Counted from the first letter of the stretch, positions 15,864 through 24,679 are shown. The stretch is DNA of 64,000 nucleotides from Pseudoduganella danionis (GCF_009720775.1 NZ_WNKW01000008.1:1-64000); one strand, 5' to 3'. Program-made: numbers and translations. Notes: generated by a model not told the origin, from the sequence alone.

Positions 15864-18698
15864 ATGTTCCAGACCGAACGTTCAGGACTTAGCCAGAAAC
15901 TCACGAGAATCGCCTTGCTGTCGACAGGTAGCGCCATGCTACTGGCTTTCCTCGCGTTTGCCAGCATGTCCATCCTCGGCCGCAACGATGAAGAGCGTCA
16001 GCAGCTCACTTCGCTGGCCGGCGTCATCGGCAACAACAGCGAGCTGCCCCTGCTGTACGCCGACGAGCAGCAGGCACGCAACACGCTAGCTGCATTGAGC
16101 GCCGATAACCGCATCCGGCGCGCTGCTCTTTACACTGCCAAAGGTCAACTGCTGGCGCACTATCTACGTGAGGCGCCGCCAATCAGTACAGCCGTGGACA
16201 GCCTGTTGCCAGCTACTGCCGGCGAGGTACTGCAGCTACACATGGTCTATCCCGACGCCCAGCTGCTGCCATCGCTGCAGCTGTATCTGCCCGTGCTGCG
16301 TGGCGACCAGCACATCGGCACCGTCATGCTGGAAGCCAGCCTGTCGCGCATGTGGCTGGACCTGCTGCGCACGCTAGCGGCCAGTGCCATTGCAGCCTTG
16401 CTGGCCTGTGTACTGGCACTGCTGATGGCTGCCAGGTTGCGCAACAATCTCACCGAAGCCGTGACGGGACTGATCAGCGCCGCACGTCAGGTCAGCCAGG
16501 GCGTGCATACAGCCATGATCCGTCACCAGCGCAAGGATGAACTGGGCACCCTGATCGACAGCTTCAACGATATGCTGGCGCAAGTGGCGGCACGCGACTG
16601 CGCTTTGCAGCAATACCGCGACCAGCTGGAACGGCAGGTCAGCGTGCGCACGGAACAGCTGGAAAAAGCCAAGAATGCGGCCGAGGCGGCGAGTCAGGCC
16701 AAGAGCGCCTTCCTGGCCACCATGAGCCATGAAATCCGCACCCCCATGAACGGCGTGCTGGGCATGACGGAACTGCTGCTGGCAACACCGCTGAGCGAGC
16801 AGCAGCGTCACTACACCAGCATGGTGCAGCGCTCGGGCGAACACCTGCTGGTCATCATCAACGATATTCTGGACTTCTCCAAAATCGAAGCGGGCAAGCT
16901 GACCGTGGAATACATCCAGTTCAACTTCCGCCTGCTGCTGGAAGAAATAGAACATGTGTTCGCCCCCCAAGCACACAGCAAGCAGATCCGCCTTGAACTG
17001 GTACTCGCGCCCAACATCCCGATCGCCGTCTGCGGCGATCCCAACCGGCTGCGTCAAGTCATCTACAACCTGCTCGGCAACGCCGTAAAATTTACCGACA
17101 GCGGTCAGATCACGGTCGCCGTCAGCGTCACGGGCGAAGACGAACAAAGCATAGGCCTGCGCTTCGAAGTGCGCGACACCGGCATAGGGATATCCGCCGA
17201 AGCGCGCGCACGCATTTTCGACTCGTTCTCGCAGGCCGACGGCTCCACCACGCGCAAGCACGGCGGCACCGGACTGGGGCTGGCCATTTCCAAGCAGCTG
17301 GTAGAACTGATGGGGGGACGCATAGGGGTAGACCATGCGCTCGCGCAAGGCTCGCTGTTCTGGTTCACGGTAAATTTCGATAAGCGTCGCATCGATGCCG
17401 ACCAAGCTAACAGCCATGCCAACGGGGAATGCCGCGCCTTGATAGTCGACGATAAGCTCGCCAGCCACGACCTGCTGCCCCAGCTCTTGAGCCGCTGGCA
17501 GCTGGACTATGCCAGCACCGGTGCCAGCACCGCGCTGACCACCCTGCTACAGGCGCAGGCAGATGGCTGCCCCTACCATGTGGCACTGCTGGAAATGGAT
17601 TTGCCGCGCACCAGCGGGCTGGCACTGGCCGCAGCGCTGCATGCCGAGCCGCGGCTGGAAAATCTGCGCGTAATCCTGCTCAGCAGCGAAAAGCACGCGG
17701 CAGATGCCCAGCAGCAGCGTGCAGCCGGGGTGGCATATCAACTGATCCAGCCGATACGCGAGAGCGACCTGTACGAATGCCTGTCCGCCAGCGCAGCGCC
17801 AAGCACAGCAGCGCCCGAACTGTCCCGGCTGGCGCCGCCCGTCACCAGCCTCACCCCGCTCAGCCAGAGTAGTAGCGCCAGCGCACGCCAGCGCAAGGGA
17901 CGCCGCGTACTGCTGGCGGAAGACAACCCGGTCAACGTGGAAGTGGCCAGCGCCATGCTGGAAAGCATGGGGCTCGATGTCAGCCGTGCCGAGAACGGCG
18001 AACAGGCACTGCATTCCGTACAGAGCGATGCCTACGATCTGGTGCTGATGGATTGCCAGATGCCCGTGATGGATGGCTTTGCCGCGACCGGCGCGATCCG
18101 CCGCCACGAGCAGCAGCAGGGTCAGGGCCACAAGCTGCCCATCATCGCCATTACGGCCAATGCTCTGCAGGGCGACCGCGAATCCTGTCTGGCCGCCGGC
18201 ATGGATGACTACTTAAGCAAGCCTTTCACCCGGCAAGCACTGGGCCACACGCTGGCTCGCTGGATCAATCTGCCGCGCCAGAACAACCAGAGCGTGGACG
18301 CCGCCGCCCTGCCCGTCACAGCGGAAAGCGCCCCTGCCCCTGCCAGCAGCATACAGCGCGCCGCGCTGGAGCATATCCGTGCGCTCAATCCGCAGCATGG
18401 CGATGCGCTGCTGGAGAAAATCCTGCAAACCTATCTGCGCGATACGCCGCAACAACTACAGGCGCTGGCGCAAGCCCTGCAGCAGCACGATCACGAAGCC
18501 CTGCGTACGCTGGCGCACCGCCTCAAATCCGGCAGCGCCAATGTGGGCGCAGTGGAACTGGCCGCCAGCTGCAAGCAACTGGAACAGCTGGCCCGCCAGC
18601 ATAGCAGCGCCAGCGCCGCCCCTTTGCTGGCCACCATAGACCGGCAATTCCAGTCCGCGCGGCAGGCGCTGGAAACGATACTGGAAAAGGAAGCCTGA
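15864..18698 (+). CDS. Hybrid sensor histidine kinase with two receivers and Hpt
   Basis: A 944-residue membrane kinase. TM1 (about 15-38) is followed by a CHASE8-like periplasmic region, TM2 (about 168-190), HAMP and coiled linker, HisKA with His289 (MSHEIRTPMNG), ATPase domain (NLLGNAVKFT, DTGIGI, GGTGLGLAI), a first receiver, a second receiver (VLMDCQMPVMDG) and an Hpt domain (LAHRLKSGSANVGA). In the first receiver the phosphoacceptor position reads LLEMDLP, with Glu where Asp is usual, so it may be a pseudo-receiver. A TTG start at 15786 would add 26 residues; the ATG at 15864 gives a normal N-terminus, but neither has a clear ribosome-binding site. It is followed one base later by the REC-GGDEF-EAL gene. 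Confidence 0.9.
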   Translation: MFQTERSGLSQKLTRIALLSTGSAMLLAFLAFASMSILGRNDEERQQLTSLAGVIGNNSELPLLYADEQQARNTLAALSADNRIRRAALYTAKGQLLAHYLREAPPISTAVDSLLPATAGEVLQLHMVYPDAQLLPSLQLYLPVLRGDQHIGTVMLEASLSRMWLDLLRTLAASAIAALLACVLALLMAARLRNNLTEAVTGLISAARQVSQGVHTAMIRHQRKDELGTLIDSFNDMLAQVAARDCALQQYRDQLERQVSVRTEQLEKAKNAAEAASQAKSAFLATMSHEIRTPMNGVLGMTELLLATPLSEQQRHYTSMVQRSGEHLLVIINDILDFSKIEAGKLTVEYIQFNFRLLLEEIEHVFAPQAHSKQIRLELVLAPNIPIAVCGDPNRLRQVIYNLLGNAVKFTDSGQITVAVSVTGEDEQSIGLRFEVRDTGIGISAEARARIFDSFSQADGSTTRKHGGTGLGLAISKQLVELMGGRIGVDHALAQGSLFWFTVNFDKRRIDADQANSHANGECRALIVDDKLASHDLLPQLLSRWQLDYASTGASTALTTLLQAQADGCPYHVALLEMDLPRTSGLALAAALHAEPRLENLRVILLSSEKHAADAQQQRAAGVAYQLIQPIRESDLYECLSASAAPSTAAPELSRLAPPVTSLTPLSQSSSASARQRKGRRVLLAEDNPVNVEVASAMLESMGLDVSRAENGEQALHSVQSDAYDLVLMDCQMPVMDGFAATGAIRRHEQQQGQGHKLPIIAITANALQGDRESCLAAGMDDYLSKPFTRQALGHTLARWINLPRQNNQSVDAAALPVTAESAPAPASSIQRAALEHIRALNPQHGDALLEKILQTYLRDTPQQLQALAQALQQHDHEALRTLAHRLKSGSANVGAVELAASCKQLEQLARQHSSASAAPLLATIDRQFQSARQALETILEKEA

Positions 18699-18699
18699 C

Positions 18700-20898
18700 A
18701 TGGCAGCTGTTCCCCTGGCCCGGCGCGGTCTGGTACTGGTCGCCGATGATGACCCCGTGATGCGCGTGCTGATGCTGGAAATGCTAGGCCAGGTGGGGCT
18801 GGACACGGTCGAAGCGGAAGATGGCGAGCAGGCGCTAGCCTGCTTCCGCCGCATCCAGCCCGATCTCGTCATGCTGGACGTGGAAATGCCGGGCATGGAC
18901 GGGCTGGCAGTGTGCCGCGCCATCCGCCAGCAGGAACAACATGCCACGGTGCCCATCATCATGGTAACCGGCGCAGACGAACTGGCCTCCGTCACCAGCG
19001 CCTACGAAGCGGGCGCGACCGACTTCGTCTCCAAACCCATCAACTGGCCGATACTGGGGCACCGCGTACTGTACGTGCTACGCGCCAGCGATGCGATTAG
19101 CCGCCTGCGACTGGCCGATGCACAGCACCGCGCCGTGATGGCTGCCATCCCCGACACCTTTTTCCGCATGAACCGCGATGGCTATTATCTCGACTACGAA
19201 CAGGGCCACGAAGCCAGCGGCGTGTTCGCCAGCGAGCGCTGCGTCGGTCAGCATCTGCAGCAGGTGCTGCCGGAAGCGATTGCGCAGCAAATGCTGGCGC
19301 AGGTACACAGCGTGCTGGCCAGCCAGCATGTGGGTTCGCTCGATTACGCCCTGCCGCAACACGGCATCGCCCGCGCACGCGCCGGCGAGCATGCGGTAGC
19401 TGCCCCCGTGCGCCATTTCGAAGCACGGCTGGTGGCGACTGGCCCCGATGAAGTGCTAGGGCTGGTGCGCGACATCAGCGAGCGCAAACGCAACGAAGAG
19501 CAGATCCGCCGCCTGGCCTATTGCGACAGCCTGACCGGCATCCCCAACCGGCAGGCTTTTCTCGAGACGCTGGAAGCGGAGCTGCACCGCTCGCGCAAGG
19601 ACAAGCACAAATTCGCCGTACTGTTCATGGATCTGGATGCCTTCAAACGCATCAACGATACGCTGGGCCATGATGTCGGCGACCACCTGCTCAAGGCCGT
19701 GTCGGAGCGCCTGCGCGAAACCATACGGCCCAGCGATCTGGTGTCGCGCACCGAGGCCGACGACAGCAATCTGGCACGTCTGGGCGGCGACGAATTCACC
19801 ATCCTGATTCCCGATCTGGAACGGGTTGACGATGCGCTGGCCGTGGCCCAGCGCGTCAAGGATGCCATGTGCCGCCCCTTCCAGCTGGACAGCCACGAAA
19901 TCTTCGTCACGGCCAGCATCGGCATCTCGCTCTACCCCGACGACGGCGAAGACTGCAGCAGCCTGCTGAAGTTTGCCGACACGGCCATGTACCACGCCAA
20001 GAACTGCGGCAAGAACAACGCCAAGATGTATAGCTCCTCGCTGACCATGCAGATCATGAGCCACGTCCAGCTCGAAGTGGGCTTGCGCAAGGCGCTGCAG
20101 AATCAGGAGCTATACCTGCTGTACCAGCCCCAGATCGATGTCAGCAGCGCCACCATCGTCAGCGTCGAGGCGCTGGTACGCTGGCGACATCCCGAGCGCG
20201 GCATCATATCGCCTACGGAGTTCATTCCGCTGGCCGAGGAAACCGGGCTGATAGTGCCGATCGGCGAATGGGTGCTGCGCACGGCCTGCCAACAGGCGCG
20301 CCAGTGGCAGATCAGCGACGACCGTCCGCTGCGCATCGCCGTGAACCTGTCGGCCAAGCAGTTCAAGGACGAGAACCTGAGCCAGATCGTGCTCTCCGCG
20401 CTGCAGGACAGCGGCATGCCGGCCGAACTGCTGGAGCTGGAACTGACCGAAGGCACGCTGATGGACGATGCGCGCGCCACCATGCAGACGCTGGAGCGCC
20501 TGCGCGCCATCGGTGTGTATCTGGCGATCGACGATTTCGGCACCGGCTATTCATCGATGAGCTATCTGAAGCGCTTCAACGTCAGCGCCCTGAAGATAGA
20601 CCGCAGCTTCATCACGGGGCTGCCGCAGGACAGCGAGAATGCCGCCATCACCCGTGCCATCATCGCCATGGCACATGGCCTGAAGCTGAATGTGGTGGCG
20701 GAAGGCGTAGAGACCAACGAACAGCTGCGCATGCTGGAACAGTGCGGCTGCGATATGGTGCAGGGCTATTATCTGGGCCATCCTTCGCCGCCGGAAAACA
20801 TTGCACTGATGCTGGCCCAACGTCCCGTCCTCGATGGCAGCGACCGCAGCGATAGTGGCGACAGCTCAGCGAGCGGCAAGTTCCCCGAACAGCATTGA
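18700..20898 (+). CDS. REC-PAS-GGDEF-EAL response regulator
   Basis: A 732-residue cytoplasmic output protein. The receiver domain (about 10-128) has Asp60 in MLDVEMPGMDG, followed by a PAS-like linker (about 140-265). The GGDEF domain has the motif at 362-366, and a short TEADDSN insertion precedes it. The EAL domain has EALVRW at 490-495, DDFGTGYSS and EGVET. Both catalytic motifs are intact. The gene starts one base after the hybrid kinase stop codon, so the kinase and its Hpt domain very likely phosphorylate this receiver and set c-di-GMP levels. It is followed 72 bp later by the repeat-protein operon, which could be its neighbour only or its regulatory target. Confidence 0.93.
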   Translation: MAAVPLARRGLVLVADDDPVMRVLMLEMLGQVGLDTVEAEDGEQALACFRRIQPDLVMLDVEMPGMDGLAVCRAIRQQEQHATVPIIMVTGADELASVTSAYEAGATDFVSKPINWPILGHRVLYVLRASDAISRLRLADAQHRAVMAAIPDTFFRMNRDGYYLDYEQGHEASGVFASERCVGQHLQQVLPEAIAQQMLAQVHSVLASQHVGSLDYALPQHGIARARAGEHAVAAPVRHFEARLVATGPDEVLGLVRDISERKRNEEQIRRLAYCDSLTGIPNRQAFLETLEAELHRSRKDKHKFAVLFMDLDAFKRINDTLGHDVGDHLLKAVSERLRETIRPSDLVSRTEADDSNLARLGGDEFTILIPDLERVDDALAVAQRVKDAMCRPFQLDSHEIFVTASIGISLYPDDGEDCSSLLKFADTAMYHAKNCGKNNAKMYSSSLTMQIMSHVQLEVGLRKALQNQELYLLYQPQIDVSSATIVSVEALVRWRHPERGIISPTEFIPLAEETGLIVPIGEWVLRTACQQARQWQISDDRPLRIAVNLSAKQFKDENLSQIVLSALQDSGMPAELLELELTEGTLMDDARATMQTLERLRAIGVYLAIDDFGTGYSSMSYLKRFNVSALKIDRSFITGLPQDSENAAITRAIIAMAHGLKLNVVAEGVETNEQLRMLEQCGCDMVQGYYLGHPSPPENIALMLAQRPVLDGSDRSDSGDSSASGKFPEQH

Positions 20899-20932
20899 GC
20901 CGCGTCGCATGATGTTTTTACTGCCCTTCTAT

Positions 20933-20958
20933 GCTGAACAGACTCGGATCTGCTCAGC
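20933..20958 (+). promoter_or_regulatory. Stem-loop just upstream of the repeat-protein gene
   Basis: GCTGAACAGA (20933-20942) pairs with TCTGCTCAGC (20949-20958) in 9 of 10 positions around a 6-nt loop, ending 2 nt before the AGGAGG ribosome-binding site at 20961. It could act as a transcript-processing, stabilising or translational control element. No T run follows, so it is not a classical terminator. Confidence 0.4.
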
Positions 20959-20970
20959 ACAGGAGGCACT

Positions 20971-21927
20971 ATGGACCAGCAAGAACATTCTTTCCGTCTG
21001 GTGTTTGCACCGGAGCGACCGGCCTGCCGCAAACCGCTGGTGCTGCATGCGGCAGCCATCGCCCGCCGGGTAGAGGCGCTGTTCAAAGCCATGGCCCATG
21101 ACTACCTGCTGCGCGAACAATTCATTACCGATCCCGCACAGGTACTGGCCGACTATGCGGAAGGCATGGATCTGCCGCCGCAGCGCGCTTCCGTCAGCAA
21201 TCAGCTAGTCTATGCCGTGCTGGCCAACCGGCAAATGCGCCACTGGCTGCGCAACTACGCGGGTGAACACCAGCAGCGCACACCCTCGCGCAGCGAGTTC
21301 ATGACAGCCTTCGGCAATGCCGTCATCAAATACGGTGACGAACACGCCATCATTGCCCTGATCCGCGCTGCCATGGAACGCGAATCACCTTTTGCACTGG
21401 GCGGCATGGAGCAGGCCATGCTGTTCACCAGCAGCCCCATCTTTGCATCGGGCTTCCTTGTCCCTACCGATCACCGCACCATCAACGATTCCAACAGCAC
21501 GCAGAATTTCGAGCACAGCTCGGCCACCATAGGCACCGGCCCCGGTACGGATGAAGGTACGGAAGTAGGTACGGATACGGGCACCCAGACCGGTACCCAC
21601 ACCGGGACAGATACTGGCACGGACACGGGCACCGATATTGGCACGGATACAGGCACGGATACAGGCACTGATACGGGAACGGATACGGGCACCGACACGG
21701 GCACCGATACAGGAACCGACACAGGAACAGATACGGGTACGGACACCGGCACCGATGAAGGCACGGATGACGGTACCGATACCGGCACCGACAATTCCGA
21801 ATACGATCCCTATCGGGGACAGGAATATGTGCGCGTCACCATCGAAGCACTGGTGCAGTACGCCATCACGCTGGAGACACGCGGCCTGCTCAACCTCAGC
21901 GAAGTACAAATGTATGAAACCCGCTGA
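20971..21927 (+). CDS. Gly-Thr-Asp tetrapeptide-repeat protein, candidate modified precursor
   Basis: A 318-residue protein of no family I recognise. Residues 1-187 are mostly helical and have no signal peptide or membrane segment. The segment LLREQFITDPAQVLADYAE recalls leader-like regions of some peptide-maturation precursors. Residues 188-275 are 22 tandem tetrapeptides, mostly GTDT with GTGP, GTDE, GTEV, GTQT, GTHT, GTDI, GTDD and GTDN at the edges. A 43-residue tail rich in aromatic and charged residues follows. AGGAGG lies at 20961. The stop overlaps the radical SAM start by 14 nt. Two more putative modification enzymes follow, so a RiPP-like substrate role, with Thr or Asp side chains altered, is the leading hypothesis. 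A Ca-binding or linker repeat is the alternative. Confidence 0.75.
   Translation: MDQQEHSFRLVFAPERPACRKPLVLHAAAIARRVEALFKAMAHDYLLREQFITDPAQVLADYAEGMDLPPQRASVSNQLVYAVLANRQMRHWLRNYAGEHQQRTPSRSEFMTAFGNAVIKYGDEHAIIALIRAAMERESPFALGGMEQAMLFTSSPIFASGFLVPTDHRTINDSNSTQNFEHSSATIGTGPGTDEGTEVGTDTGTQTGTHTGTDTGTDTGTDIGTDTGTDTGTDTGTDTGTDTGTDTGTDTGTDTGTDTGTDEGTDDGTDTGTDNSEYDPYRGQEYVRVTIEALVQYAITLETRGLLNLSEVQMYETR
21532..21795 (+). repeat. 12-bp coding repeat (22 units)
   Basis: Exactly 264 nt, or 22 in-frame 12-mers encoding Gly-Thr-X-X. Synonymous codons vary freely between units (GGC/GGT/GGA, ACG/ACC/ACA/ACT, GAT/GAC) while the amino-acid pattern is kept. This indicates selection on the peptide and not a recently expanded minisatellite. 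Confidence 0.95.
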
Positions 21928-22990
21928 CGCCCGCGCCGCGCCGCTGCCGCAACGCCGCCGCACACTATCCATCATGCCGACCTTTACCTGTCCGGCCGCC
22001 TGCGCCGACTGCGGCACCCTATCCAGCCCGCGCGAGCGTGCCCACCTCGATCTGGACACAGTGCTGGCCGCCATCGACGAAGCCCACGCACTTGGCTTTT
22101 GCAACGTGGTTTTCACGGGCGGCGAAGCGACGCTGGAATGGGCCACCCTGCTGCGTGGCATAGAGCGTGCCGCCAGCTATCGTCTGCCTGTAAGGCTGGT
22201 GACCAATGCCCACTGGGCTACCAGCACAGCCGTTGCGCACGACAAGCTGGCCGCACTGATGGCGGCCGGCCTATCGGAAATCAACTACAGCACGGGCGAC
22301 GAACATATTCGCTACATTCCGCTGCAACGGGTGGCGCACGCCTGCGTGGCCGCCTGCCAGCGCAAGCTGCGCACCCACGTGATGATGGAACTGAAAGATG
22401 AACGCACCGTCACGCCGGAATCGCTGCAAGACCATCCGTTGCTACAGAGCCTGACGCTGCAGCAGCGCAGCTATCTGACCATACTGAGCAGTCCGTGGAT
22501 GCCGCTCAACCACAGCACCGTGTACCAGTACCCGCAAGGCGTGGCCTGCGACGTACAGGCTGCCGCCATGCGCGGCGGCTGCACCAGCGTGCTGAAAACC
22601 TACACGCTGCAAGCCGATGGCCGCGTAGGCGCTTGCTGCGGGCTGGGCCTGCGCGTCATCCCAGAGCTGAATGTCAGCACCACCGCAGAAGCGCACTGCC
22701 TGCAACACGCCATCAGCGAAGCCGAGCAGGATTTCCTCAAACTGTGGATACACTATCAGGGTCCCGCCAAAGTGGTGGCATGGGCCGCCACCCATGATCC
22801 GACGATACGCTGGGAAGGCATGTACGCTCACCAGTGCCAGATGTGCCAGCGGCTCTACCATGACGACGCCATCCGCAACGTCATTGCCAGCCACTGGCAG
22901 GAAATGATCGCTGAAGTGATGCAGGCCGCATGGCTGGACGACATCCACATACCCGAAACCCTGTCACAACTGCTGCACGAGCAGAACTGA
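21914..22990 (+). CDS. Radical SAM enzyme with SPASM-like C-terminal cysteines
   Basis: A 358-residue radical SAM protein. The cluster motif is C26-x3-C30-x2-C33 (CPAACADC), followed by the SAM-binding FTGGEATLEW. The C-terminal part has Cys212, 223, 241, 242, 308 and 311, including GACCG and CQMC, consistent with an auxiliary FeS cluster of SPASM or twitch type as used by peptide-modifying members. The ATG at 21914 overlaps the repeat-protein stop by 14 nt, so the two are translated together. Longer upstream in-frame starts run through the repeat out of frame and are not credible. A role in cross-linking, epimerising or otherwise altering the GTDT repeats is inferred from context. Confidence 0.85.
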   Translation: MKPADARAAPLPQRRRTLSIMPTFTCPAACADCGTLSSPRERAHLDLDTVLAAIDEAHALGFCNVVFTGGEATLEWATLLRGIERAASYRLPVRLVTNAHWATSTAVAHDKLAALMAAGLSEINYSTGDEHIRYIPLQRVAHACVAACQRKLRTHVMMELKDERTVTPESLQDHPLLQSLTLQQRSYLTILSSPWMPLNHSTVYQYPQGVACDVQAAAMRGGCTSVLKTYTLQADGRVGACCGLGLRVIPELNVSTTAEAHCLQHAISEAEQDFLKLWIHYQGPAKVVAWAATHDPTIRWEGMYAHQCQMCQRLYHDDAIRNVIASHWQEMIAEVMQAAWLDDIHIPETLSQLLHEQN

Positions 22991-22997
22991 GCGCGCC

Positions 22998-24011
22998 ATG
23001 TCCGCCCTGCCCATGCCCGCGCCATCTGCGACGATGCCGACCGCGCCGCTTACCGTCGCCAAGCTGCGCCACGATGCCGACCAGTTCGATTATCTGGGCA
23101 TGCGCGGCCTGCTCGATCCCGCCTACCACGCCATGGCCGCCCGCTACCGTCAGCTAGCCGACCAGCTCGTGGCCGAAGGCGTCAGCAAACGGCAGCAATG
23201 GAGCGCAGCAGAGCTGCAAGCCATAGGCAGCATCTACAACCGCACTCTGCACCGGCGCCCTGCAGCAGCCGTAGTTGAACCGCTGGGCCAGTGGCACGCC
23301 AGCGCAGTGGAACAGGCATATTTTGCGCGGCAGCCCCACATCGTCATCATCGACGACTTCCTTGCGCGCCCCGCACTGGCCAGCCTGCGCAACTACTGTC
23401 TGGAATCGATGATCTGGAATTCGCTGCGCTACTCGCATGGCCGCCTAGGCGCTTTGTACCATCAAGGGCTGCGCTGCGCCCTGCTCGATCAGCTAGCCAC
23501 CGCCCTGTACGCCGCACTGCCCGCCATCATCCGTCCACGCTACCGCCTCACCCAGCTCTGGGCCTACAAATATCCGGCCGACATGCCAGGCGATGATGTC
23601 AATGCCGACTTTGCCGCCGTCAACGTGAATTTCTGGATCACGCCCGATCAGGCCAACCTCGATCCGGCCAGCGGCGGCATGCACATCTACGACGTGGCAG
23701 CACCAGCGGACTGGCAATTCGAAGAATACAACCGCCGCCCCGAACAGATACGCCGCTACCTGAGCGCCAGCGGCGCCCGGGCCTACTACATCCCCTACCG
23801 GCAGAATCGCGCCATCATCTTCGATTCCGATCTGTTCCATGGCACGGCACGCTGCCACTTTCGCGACGACTATGAAAGCCGCCGCATCAACGTCACTCTG
23901 CTGTACGGCCAGCGCCATCAGGACGATACACAGCCGGCCCAGTCCCGACTCCAGCCCCAGTTTGAACGCGGCTGGCGTTCAGCAGCACTGCGTCGCCAGC
24001 GCAGAGGCTAG
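22998..24011 (+). CDS. 2-oxoglutarate/Fe(II) oxygenase-like protein
   Basis: A 337-residue protein. The N-terminal ~100 residues are helical and the rest resembles a double-stranded beta-helix oxygenase. NVNFWITPDQANLDPASGGMHIYD, then FDSDLFHGT and YESRRINVTLLYG, give candidate iron ligands His229/Asp232 and His281, and an Arg at 295 or 296 for 2-oxoglutarate. The spacing HIYD is H-x2-D instead of the usual H-x-D, so activity needs checking. It starts 7 bp after the radical SAM stop. The C-terminus ends WRSAALRRQRRG, sharing WRSAALRR with the downstream methyltransferase. Hydroxylation of the repeat protein is a plausible role. Confidence 0.72.
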   Translation: MSALPMPAPSATMPTAPLTVAKLRHDADQFDYLGMRGLLDPAYHAMAARYRQLADQLVAEGVSKRQQWSAAELQAIGSIYNRTLHRRPAAAVVEPLGQWHASAVEQAYFARQPHIVIIDDFLARPALASLRNYCLESMIWNSLRYSHGRLGALYHQGLRCALLDQLATALYAALPAIIRPRYRLTQLWAYKYPADMPGDDVNADFAAVNVNFWITPDQANLDPASGGMHIYDVAAPADWQFEEYNRRPEQIRRYLSASGARAYYIPYRQNRAIIFDSDLFHGTARCHFRDDYESRRINVTLLYGQRHQDDTQPAQSRLQPQFERGWRSAALRRQRRG

Positions 24012-24013
24012 CC

Positions 24014-24679
24014 ATGGCATCGCAGCTAGGGCAGGACTATTTTGTACTGCAGGTGCTGAACGGCCTGCGCGGCGGCTATTTTCTCGACACGGGCGCCACC
24101 GACGGCATCACCTCCAGCAATACCCTGCTGCTGGAGCGCGACTATGGCTGGCACGGCATCTGCGTGGAACCGAATGCCCGCTACTTCGCCGCCTTGCAGA
24201 ACAACCGGCGCTGTCTGTGTCTGCCCGACTGTCTGGATCAGACGTCAGGCGAAGTGGAATTTGTCGAAGGCGCCGGCATGCTAGGCGGCATACGCCGCCA
24301 CTATTCCGCCATGATGTGGCGCTATGTGCAGCGCTGCTATGGTGCCCAGCCTGCCAGCGTACGCAAGCACACGCGCAGCATAGGCGAGCTGCTACAGGCC
24401 TGCGCAGCGCCTGCCGTGATCGATTACTGGAGTCTGGATACGGAAGGCTCGGAGCTGGCCATACTGCGCGGCTTCCCGTTCGAGCACTACCGCTTCCGCG
24501 TGCTGACGGTCGAGCATAACCGCCAGCCCGTGCGTGACAAGATCGAACGCTTACTCAACCGGCACGGCTACCGGCGCGTGCATGATTTCGGCATCGACGA
24601 TGCCTACCTGAGTGCAGACCTCAGCCTACCCGCGAGCCTGAGCGCTGCCTGGCGCAGCGCAGCCCTGCGGCGGCGTTAA
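24014..24679 (+). CDS. FkbM-family methyltransferase
   Basis: A 221-residue SAM-dependent methyltransferase of the FkbM type. GQDYFVLQVLNGLRGGYFLDTGATDGITSSN is the SAM-binding region, WHGICVEPN the acidic second strand, and DYWSLDTEGSELAILRGF the typical FkbM signature. The start lies 2 bp past the oxygenase stop. The C-terminus WRSAALRRR repeats the tail of the upstream oxygenase with different codons. It is the last gene of the repeat-protein operon and overlaps the convergent CoA-transferase by 4 bp. O-methylation of a hydroxylated residue or of Asp/Thr in the repeats is an inference. Confidence 0.85.
   Translation: MASQLGQDYFVLQVLNGLRGGYFLDTGATDGITSSNTLLLERDYGWHGICVEPNARYFAALQNNRRCLCLPDCLDQTSGEVEFVEGAGMLGGIRRHYSAMMWRYVQRCYGAQPASVRKHTRSIGELLQACAAPAVIDYWSLDTEGSELAILRGFPFEHYRFRVLTVEHNRQPVRDKIERLLNRHGYRRVHDFGIDDAYLSADLSLPASLSAAWRSAALRRR

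Noticed and set aside
21532..21795. RTX (GGxGxDxUx) calcium-binding repeats
   Set aside because: The unit is four residues (GTDT) and lacks the nine-residue RTX pattern and hydrophobic position. The protein also has no secretion signal.
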